Origin: Pseudorasbora parva | Lineage: Eukaryota > Chordata > Actinopteri > Cypriniformes > Gobionidae | Assembly: GCF_024679245.1 (NCBI RefSeq) | Contig: NC_090188.1 | Span: 39,425,992 to 39,489,991, forward strand | Direction of reading: 5' to 3' | DNA: 64,000 bases | Shown: one piece after another, positions 32,172 to 64,000 of the stretch | How the letters are laid out: every line of letters begins with the position of its first letter | Position numbering within the stretch: the first letter of the stretch is position 1 | Made by a program: the position numbers and the translations under genes | The notes under the pieces: generated by a model | What the model was told of the DNA's origin: nothing | Seen by the model: the letters and a program-made list of their open reading frames with translations, nothing else | The model's database searches: none

Positions 32172-33204
32172 AACATATATAAAAAAATTATATATATATA
32201 TTTTGATTTATTTTTCATTCATTTGTTATTTAAAAATCTTTTTTTTTAAATCATTTTGGTCTCCAAGCTTTTTGGAAGTTTCTGTTGATTCTATAAATTG
32301 GCACTAAACAGAGGAAAAAATTATTTTCTTAATATCTCCTTGCAAATAAAAGTTGAGATTTATCTGACCAAAGTGTCTAATAACTCCTACTACTCATCTG
32401 CATTGACATAAACTGGCCACTAGGAAATCGAAAAGAAGGCTCCGCCTCTTCAACTTTGTAAAGGGATATCTCGAGCTCTGATTGGTCTAGAATCATGATC
32501 CAAGTCTGCCAAGAGCTGAGATTCTCAGCTTTCTGTCGCATGATGCAATATGTGATGATGTCATCAAAAATTGTGGCTAACATCGACAATCAAAACTAGC
32601 AATAATAAGAGTATTTGTCTGCATCACATGTTTTGATCTGGATATCGGTGACATATTATAGTGTCATTTGGCCATGCCTGCTCACAGACATGTAAAAAAA
32701 AAAGTCTCATTTTGAAGCAAACAACCTAAGGAACAAGATAATATAACGTTTGAGGCTAGTAGCTTTACAACGAGTTTGTGATCCGAACAGGAATATGACT
32801 CATGTGTTTGCTTGTTCAAAGGAGTCATTTCCATCTTTGTGATTCTTTTGATAATACATTTACTGTAATTGGATCAGTGAAATGAATGAAATGATCAATG
32901 AAATTAATTAATTTGATATATGACTTGTCTATTTTCGATGTGTTTGTGTGATAAAAATATGACATTTTATATTATTTGCATGATTTTCTCTCGCGGGCGG
33001 GGGTGTCGAATTCAGACCGTATTATTTTCTTCTATGTAATATAAATGCAGAAGTTATTGGGTTATTAAGAAAGCTGAGGTTCTAATCTTTCAAATGATAC
33101 CATATGTGGTGCGCGAGTTATAGTTTTTTTTTAAAAAGATTATGATGATGCAATTTTGGGTCCAACGGGGGGGGGGGGGGGGGGTGCAGAGCTGAAGTGG
33201 TTAA

Positions 33205-33640
33205 AGAGCTTTGTAATTTTCAGGGTTTGTAGGGGTGCTTGAAATCCTTGAAAGTGCTTGAATTTTGATGTTGTGTTTTCAAGGTTTGAAAAGTGCTTGA
33301 ATTTTGGATAAAGTGCTTAAAAATGCTTGAAATTGTAACTATTTATTTTACAACAAATACCTATCCGACTAAATAGTTCGTTTATTAAATGTAGAAATAA
33401 AATGTTGGAGAGCCTAAAATGAAACCTGCTGTGCTCGCGATCTGCCCGTCTATTTCCATGTGTGACTCCGCCCCCATGTTGTCGTTTCAATTAATGTTGG
33501 CTGAAAGATGCTAAATTCGAATTTTGGATCAAATAGGCACAAACCCCACGAAGTGCCTCTTGTAAAGTTTGCAAAAACACTTGCAGCTTTTCACTATGGC
33601 CGAGTCTGCTCTTTCGAGTCACATGAAAGGTAAGTCATAG
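33205..33640 (+). pseudogene. transposon-derived zinc-finger-like exon remnant
   Basis: Around 33548-33630 shifted frames give SCKVCK and ATG-associated MAESALSSHMKG followed by GTAAGT. The latter resembles a zinc-finger exon that I recall as repeated in fish genomes, but the frame is broken between the two parts. Upstream, TGCTTGAA-type repeats (33230-33330) look like the same repeat family. Identification is from memory only. Confidence 0.35.
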
Positions 33641-35180
33641 AATTTCAATTAAGCTAACTAAAGCAGTTTACTGTAGCCTACGTTAGCACCTATTTGTTTA
33701 ACTTGCGCTAATAACTGCTAGCTAGGAATTCGCATAAGTGACAGAGTAGTATAATGTGAGAATGTGATAATGCGATTTGTGGAATAGGCAGGGAACCACA
33801 AATCCGCAAATTAAAACCTACAAGTGTTGGCTCAGTGCATAAAAATAGTGTCAGATGGTCATACAAGTAACTTAGTGCTGTCAAAAATATTGATATTTTT
33901 GATATGCATTGATAATGAAATACCCAAAACATACCTGTTCTCTTTACACCTGTTGCTCTCCTCTTCACCTCCGGCCGAGATGTTAACCCTCTGAACACTA
34001 ACATGCCGACGCGTTCTGCTGGATTTTTCTTTATGACAGTGTGGTAGTGTGTGATCGGTCTGAATTTCGCACAGGATTGCTCATAATTCTAAAGATTCCC
34101 GCAGATTTCGCGCTCATATCTGAAGTGCGCACATACTGTAATAAAGCCGACCTCTGACATACAAGTAAAATAAAAAAATTGCTCCTTTTCCCAGCTTATT
34201 AATGGTCGAATACACACAAAAAATGTTACAATGTTCATCTGGGTGTGTATTAACGTAAATACGGTCGTAAACAGTTCAGGAAGAATGAGTAACGGGAACA
34301 GTGTTTTGATTCCACACTTGCGTCAGGTCTTAAAGGGGCAGCAGTTATTCAAACTACTAAAAGACAAAAGATCACTTGCTGCTCTTTACTGATTAACTTT
34401 TGTAACTTTAACAGATTAATATGTATTTAATTTTTACAATGAAAATCCAATGTTATTTTAAATTTGATAAATCTGATAATATTTTTTTATTCAGTTCCTT
34501 ATCTGAATACAGTTAGACCTAGTCCTACCTTACTTATTTGTGCTATTGTTTTTGCTTATTTGTTCTTATTTTATTACTGTTTTCTCCACTTTTTACCGTT
34601 TGAAGTCAAGCTTTCTTGTGCTCTATGTAAGCTACTGCAACACAATTACCCCATTGTAGAACATGCACTGTAAGCATATTTGTTAGATAATTGTAATGGT
34701 AATTGATCAATGTTTATTAAAAAAAAAAAGCTTAAGCTTTATCATATAAAGTGATCTCTTCAGAAGAAATATTTGATTGCCTAGACTTTAATAGACATAC
34801 ACACACACAAAAAAAAAGAAATTAATTAAAAATAGAAAATGTCAATGAGCTGAATCTGATTGACTGTCTACCTCAAAGACGAATGTTTGCATTTTTTAAA
34901 TTTTCAATAAATGAATTGAAAGTTAAGTGAACCCGTCGAGTGATTTTGTTTAGGGTAATTGTCCAAAGGCAGGTTAGATAGTAAGCAAAGTCTACTTAGA
35001 CAGTGATAAATTTAAAAGAAATAAAACTTGTGATTTGGTTAAATATCTTATCCTTCTGCTTTACGAAACACAATTTTGGCTGTTTATAGCATTATTATCT
35101 TTTTAATGGGATGATAACACTAAATAATAATTTTTAGTATAATAATTCTGTTAGGTGCTGGAAAAATCTTTGAAATGGAC
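33641..35180. other. intergenic, no gene recognised
   Basis: AT-rich DNA with a poly-A run near 34719-34730. Short frames only; no domain seen. Confidence 0.4.
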
Positions 35181-35364
35181 TGTAATAAAGTTCGTGGATG
35201 GAAGGAAGGAGGCGGGAACCGGCGAACATTTAACAACTTTTATTAAATAAACAAAATGAAAGTAAACCGCGGGCAGCCGCTCACGGACGACTGCCCAGAC
35301 ACACAACAAAACTCAACATAAAGTCCAGGCCTGGTCCTCTCTCGTCTTCCGCTGCCTGCGATGA
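35181..35364 (-). repeat. partial LTR related to the Gmr1-type element
   Basis: It starts TGTAATAAAGTTCG and continues GGAAGGAAGGAGGCGGGAAC. This parallels the first 45 bp of the complete element's LTR (TGTAGTAAAGTTCGATATAA, then GGAGGAAGGAAGAGG) in the same orientation, then diverges. No second LTR or pol sequence lies nearby, so it is a solo or truncated LTR of a sister family. Confidence 0.6.
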
Positions 35365-36736
35365 CATAAAAAAGGAAATTTACTTTTGATACTTAAGTAC
35401 TTTTGAAAACAAATACTTCTGTACTTTTACTCAAATAAACATCTGTTTTTACAACTTTCACTTGTAACAGAGTAATATTTGACCAGTAGTATTTTTATAC
35501 TCAAGTGATGAAGTTGAGTGCTTTGTCCAGCTCTGCATAAGGCAGATCCTGAATGCTTAGTTAATAGGGCTTTGATCCAGGTATGGAGTGACAGCACCCA
35601 AAAGAGTTTAAAAGACGTCTAATAGCCGTCGAAACAAAGCCCTGACGTCTAGGCTAAAAAGGTGACATTTGGGCTGTCAGTGAAAATGTAATAGTCATCT
35701 CACCATAGCCCAATAATAGACTAATCATCTAGAACATGAACATGTCAAAGAAATGAAACCAAACACCTTGTAATCACTGTTAACTTTGTTTACATGATGG
35801 AATATCAAACAAAGTTATTTTGGCAAAAACGACATGCAACCTAATTCAAGGTTATTTTGGCAAGAAGTGGGTTACTCATAGCCAGACTATATGTGACCCT
35901 GGACCATAAGGATCATTGGAAGCTGCATAAATAAGCTTCCCAGTAATGAATTGATTGTCTGAGATACAACTATTTAAAAATCAGTAATCTGAAGGTGCAT
36001 AAAAAAATCTAAATTGAGAAAATCTCATTTAAAATTCTTCAGATTAAGCCCTTAGCAATGCATATTACTAATGATAATCATATATATACACACACACACA
36101 CATGTGGTAGGAAATTTACAAAATATCTTAATGGAATATGATCTTTACTTAATAGCCTAATCATTTTTTGCATACAAGAAAAAGTGATAATTTTAACCCA
36201 TACAATGTATTGTGGTTTTGTAGTCCAGGGCCACTGTGGAATGATGGCTATTGCTTGTTGGGCAGTTTCCCTTCCTCACTCAAAGGTTCCTGTAATCACT
36301 CAGGTCTAGCTCCAGTACGTGTTTTCAGAGTCACACTCCTTGCTCACAAGAGAAAAGCCGCTCTGTGTTCACGTCATAGCAAATACGATGCCCAGTTCAC
36401 TGTAACATCCTTTAAATATGCTTTTATATATCACAAAAGTCTGGGCACAAGATAAACTGATTGAAAACAAACAGTACTTGGAGAAAAGTCTAATGCTTTA
36501 TTGAAACCTTAACATTAGCCTGTTAACATGTGTTTCGCACGTGATGGAACGGTATCAAGTGATCTTGGAGCGAGAGAAAACAGACGCTCTGACTTAAAAA
36601 AAAAAAAAAAAAACTTGCCTGGCTTCTACTCCGCACCACTCATGTTCTGGCCTCTGTGATTTTTTGTTGTGCAATTGTACTGATTTTTTGTCATTAAAGC
36701 TGTTACATGTTAAGGGTGGGGAGATAACGACACAGG

Positions 36737-37110
36737 GAAACAATATCTTTGGAATCACTTTCAATTTGACTTTTTTTTTTCAGCTGATGAACGAAAAATC
36801 ATTGGAAGACAATCAGAATCCATTCAACTCAAGCATGTAAAGCGGCAGACAACACAACTACAGTATGCTTAGAGTAAACAGCACTGTCACAGTCGTTTCT
36901 GTTCAGTTGCAGTTATCATCAGCGTTTCTTTGTTCAGATTCCCGCCACTCATCCGTCTCCTTGGTTACCGGCATTATTAGTTCATATGTGTCAGCAGTTA
37001 TCATCCTCATCACTATTTAAGTTATTGTTATTGTTATAGTTCTCATTATAGTTCTCGTTCTTGTTCTCCTTATCATTATAGTTATAGTTATCATTCTTGG
37101 TGTGAACAGG
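36737..37110. repeat. dispersed repeat, copy A (related to 51160-51385)
   Basis: It shares AATCATTGGAAGACAATCAG-like text, CTCAAGCATGTAAAGCGGCA and a GCTTAGAGTAAACAG motif with 51215-51360. It ends in a GTTATAGTTATCATTCTTGG block just before GTGTGAACAG. Probably a degenerate DNA transposon. Confidence 0.5.
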
Positions 37111-37113
37111 AAA

Positions 37114-37354
37114 AAAATCTAATATCAATATGTATTTAATCTAACATCTAATATATCTAATCTAATATCAATATGTATTTAATCTAGCATCTAATATATC
37201 TAATCTAATATCAATATGTATTTAATCTAACATCTAATATATCTAATCTAATATCAATATGTATTTAATCTAACATCTAATATATCTAATCTAATATCAA
37301 TATGTATTTAATCTAACATCTAATATATCTAATCTAATATCAATATGTATTTAA
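37114..37354. repeat. 43-bp minisatellite, about 5-6 copies
   Basis: The unit carries CTAATATCAATATGTATTTA and ATCTAACATCTAATATATCT. Successive copies are 43 bp apart and almost identical (one AAC to AGC change), so expansion is recent. Confidence 0.93.
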
Positions 37355-37424
37355 ATATGGTTGTTTGTATTGATATTGAGGTTCTGAGATGTAGATCAAA
37401 ATATGGTTACACTATTTGGTAAAA

Positions 37425-37845
37425 CTTATTTTACAATGTCCTTATTACATGTTACACATCATTACTATAGTAATAACAATAAATTATGCATAATTGCATG
37501 CGACTAATCCTAAACCAAACCCTTACGCTAACCCTATAGTAAATAGTACATGTAGTTAATTAATATTACTCAGTACTTACTGTATATATACTGAAACTGT
37601 AACACTGACACGTTAAAATAGTGAATTACACTTTAAGGTGTTATTGTTACAATGTAAGTTCTGAGTAATATTAATTATAGTAATATTAATAATATCTGAA
37701 TAATATTTGAGTAATCTGAGTACTATTTACTATAGGTTTAGGATTAGGTTTGGTTTAGGGTTGGTTGCATGGAATTATGCATATTTTTTGTTAATACTAT
37801 TGTAATGATGTGCAAGATGTAAAAATTACACTAAAATAAATCCAC
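37425..37845. mobile_element. MITE with ~110-bp inverted arms
   Basis: The left arm (CACATCATTACTATAGTAAT, AACCCTATAGTAAATAG) pairs with the right arm (CTATTTACTATAGGTTTAGG, ATTGTAATGATGTGCAAGAT). No coding capacity. The exact ends and target duplication are not resolved. Confidence 0.65.
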
Positions 37846-38551
37846 AAAAAAAGAAAGAAAAGAAGCAGTTTTTGGACTGACAGTAACATTTTGAGTATTG
37901 AAGTTACAGAATCTTGTCATAGTACACCATGTCAAAAAGATTACAACATTTTATTTCTAAATTAATGGCCCCTTTAATGATTAAAGTATTTCAACTCAAG
38001 ACAAAAAAATTGACAACAGTAACACACATCCAGCTATGGTGTATGCTCAAAAATAAGCCTTGTGGATTTGCTCTCGTCATTGTAATGAACCTCAGACTCC
38101 TTATTGTGCATTACGATTTCTCTGAAATTTAGTCTTGAATCTCCCATAAACATAAAAAAATAAAATAATGCACATAATACGTTAGAAGTCGTCAAGAGAT
38201 AGAGAGGAGGGCTTGGATGTTGTTTAATTTTCATTATAAACAGCATTAACTGAAAATAGAAATGTGCAGATCACTTTGAAACTACATACATTGGTTAATA
38301 TATGCAAACTTTATCTGTATTTTTAAAATGCCTTAATTTCATTTTAGAAGTTGTTCAACAGGTTTGACTTCTTGCAGATTGTGATAGCTTTACATTTTAC
38401 AGTGTTAGGTCAGTGTTTCAGTCTTTGAATGGACATATTTCAGTTTTATATTTACATTAATTACCCTTCACCTCACAATTACTAATCCTTCCGCCATACT
38501 TCTACACACACATTGACCCAAATGTCACTGTGTTTCCTTCAAGGGATGCAT

Positions 38552-62525
<23,974 letters not shown>

Positions 62526-63229
62526 CTGGACAAGAAGTACGTACTCATCAGACATATTATTTACTCTTTCCCCGCCTGCGTTTTTGAAAAAAGTTGTCAG
62601 CATTGCTGATAATTTTCACAAAAGTTTCATGGCCCATGAACAACAAAAAAACTTTTTAGTCTAGCTTCATGCATTCCTTTTTTATCAACTTTTGAAAGTG
62701 GGTAAGTTTAATTAAAAAAGCAACATTCAACAAAAATCTGAGGCGATCATGTTTTTGGTAAAAACTACGTCTGGATGGGATTCAGAGCGATGATCAAAAC
62801 ACAGATGGAGTCCATCAACACCCCCAAAGCTTCACAATCCTGTAGCTCGTTCTGGGGTGACATTTCATTTAGTAACATTAGGCAATTTTGATTTATATGC
62901 TGTTATATGCTGTTATAGTTGATGATTGCGTTGTTTTATGCATATGATTACATATTTCTAGTTCTTCTTCACCTGTTTTGATCAGGAGATTCTGTACTCT
63001 TTCAGAAGATATGTAATGGCGGTGCCTAACAGTGAAAACATGGAAAGCCAGAAAATTCTATGGTGGTGAAAGAGTATTTAAGTATGCTTGGCTTATACTG
63101 ACTTGGCTTATACCAGTATACAGCAAAATCAGTGTATTTGGCATATCCTTGTGCAATTTTCTTTTTTGATCAAGATATTTTTTCTGCAAAATTAGATTTA
63201 TGGAGCCCCGCTCATGACATGCTGGAAAA

Positions 63230-64000
63230 AACGTCTCTGTTACGTATGGTTACTCTCGGTCCCTGAAGGAGGGAATGGAGACATGAATTGGGTCGCTTCA
63301 GGGAGCTCCTATCAGCTTTAAGATGTAGAGAACGGGTCAATGACTATTGGCGTGTGTGCTTCGCATATCGCACCCCGCCCCGCAGCGCGGGCATAACGCA
63401 GAAGTGATCACAACGCACTATTGTTTTTCACTGAGGAGCCAAACTAGTGACTCGGCCTGCAGTGATGGTACAAAGTGTGGCGACAGGACGTATGTCTCCG
63501 TTCCCTCCTTCGGGGAATGATGGTTACCATACGTAACCGAGATGTTTTCTTCAGGTCGGTCACGTTCGACGTACATCGGATGTCACTGACGAATTGGGAT
63601 CCCTTTGGAAAACGCCACAGTTACTACCACTTCCAGCACCCTGCTAGAGCCCCTCAGACCCCGTATGTACCGGGCGGGAAATTCATGCAGGGAGAGTCAC
63701 GCTACTCGCCCAGCCCGCACTTCCACAATTATCTGTCAGTGATGCTGACTGTGCCCAGGAAGAGGCCACACCCCTGGTGGAGTGGGCTCTAACCCCGAGC
63801 AGGCAGGGCACGTCTTGGGATTCATACTCCAAGACGATGGCATCCACTATCCAGTGGGCCATCCTCTGCTTGGAGACAGCCTTTCCCTTCTGCAGGCCAC
63901 CGTAACAGACGAAGAGCTGCCCTGAGGTTCTAAGCTTTGCGTTCTGTCCACGTAGGTCCGTAGGGCACAGATGGGACAGAAAAAAAGCCAGGGCTGGGTC
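63230..64000. mobile_element. DIRS-like terminal repeat fragment, cut by window edge
   Basis: GTTACGTATGGTTACTCTCG and GGAGGGAATGGAGACAT (63239-63292) are inverted with respect to ATGTCTCCGTTCCCTCC and GGTTACCATACGTAAC (63491-63538). TTGGGATCCCTTTGGAAAACG (63594 onward) matches 46596 onward, where DIRS-type recombinase sequence follows. No intact frame. Confidence 0.6.

Larger units (their letters stand above)
26839..33200. mobile_element. TTAA-flanked DNA element (piggyBac-like) split by a gypsy insertion
   Basis: TTAA lies at 26835-26838 and 33201-33204. The inverted ends CCACTTCAGCTCTGCA and TGCAGAGCTGAAGTGG agree over 16 bp. Without the LTR element and one duplicated target (27041-32176), about 1.2 kb of AT-rich sequence remains with no transposase. 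A poly-G run lies just inside the right end (about 33167-33184). The superfamily is inferred from the target site. Confidence 0.75.

Noticed and set aside
37114..37354. CRISPR-like array
   Set aside because: The units are contiguous 43-bp tandem repeats without unique spacers, in a vertebrate genome.

Overview
The window looks like nuclear DNA from a teleost fish, probably a cyprinid. Evidence: two large split collagen genes with GT-AG introns, a 5S-rRNA-derived SINE of the SINE3 type, many hAT-like and TTAA-target MITEs, Tc1-like and DIRS-like fragments, and a young Gmr1-type Ty3/gypsy element. No bacterial operon, tRNA gene, rRNA gene or CRISPR array was found. The species cannot be fixed from the sequence alone.

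Layout. (1) 1-12.3 kb: the 5' half of a type XXI collagen gene (col21a1), minus strand, running off the left edge. Eight coding exons were joined by hand. They give an open frame of 1,404 nt (468 codons): signal peptide, von Willebrand A domain, TSPN/laminin-G-like domain, a 9-nt microexon and the start of the collagen helix. (2) 12.3-38.5 kb: intergenic or 5' non-coding DNA made largely of transposons and simple repeats. It includes a complete LTR retrotransposon (27041-32171) with two identical LTRs, sitting inside an older TTAA-flanked DNA element. (3) 38.5-62.5 kb: the 3' part of a second FACIT collagen gene, also minus strand, with 23 exons from the last TSPN exon to the stop. Its 5' end is beyond the right edge. 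(4) 63.2-64 kb: a DIRS-like terminal repeat fragment.

The two collagen genes lie head to tail on one strand. The exon closing the TSPN domain is 78 bp in both, and its 26 residues align without gaps. Both genes belong to the FACIT class of extracellular matrix collagens, which decorate fibrils. Their close linkage suggests an old tandem relationship, but this needs the missing parts to confirm.

The rest is mobile DNA of several ages, often nested: TTAA element inside a fold-back hAT-like element, gypsy inside a TTAA element, SINE3 inside a TTAA-type MITE, tRNA-SINE inside a Tc1 relic, palindromic MITE inside another Tc1 relic, hAT MITE inside another MITE. Several target-site duplications are perfect and can be read directly. 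I saw no convincing new molecular system. The most informative items are the apparently intact Gmr1-type element with a SCAN-like Gag, the linked FACIT pair, and an inverted template-switch-like copy beside a col21a1 splice donor.
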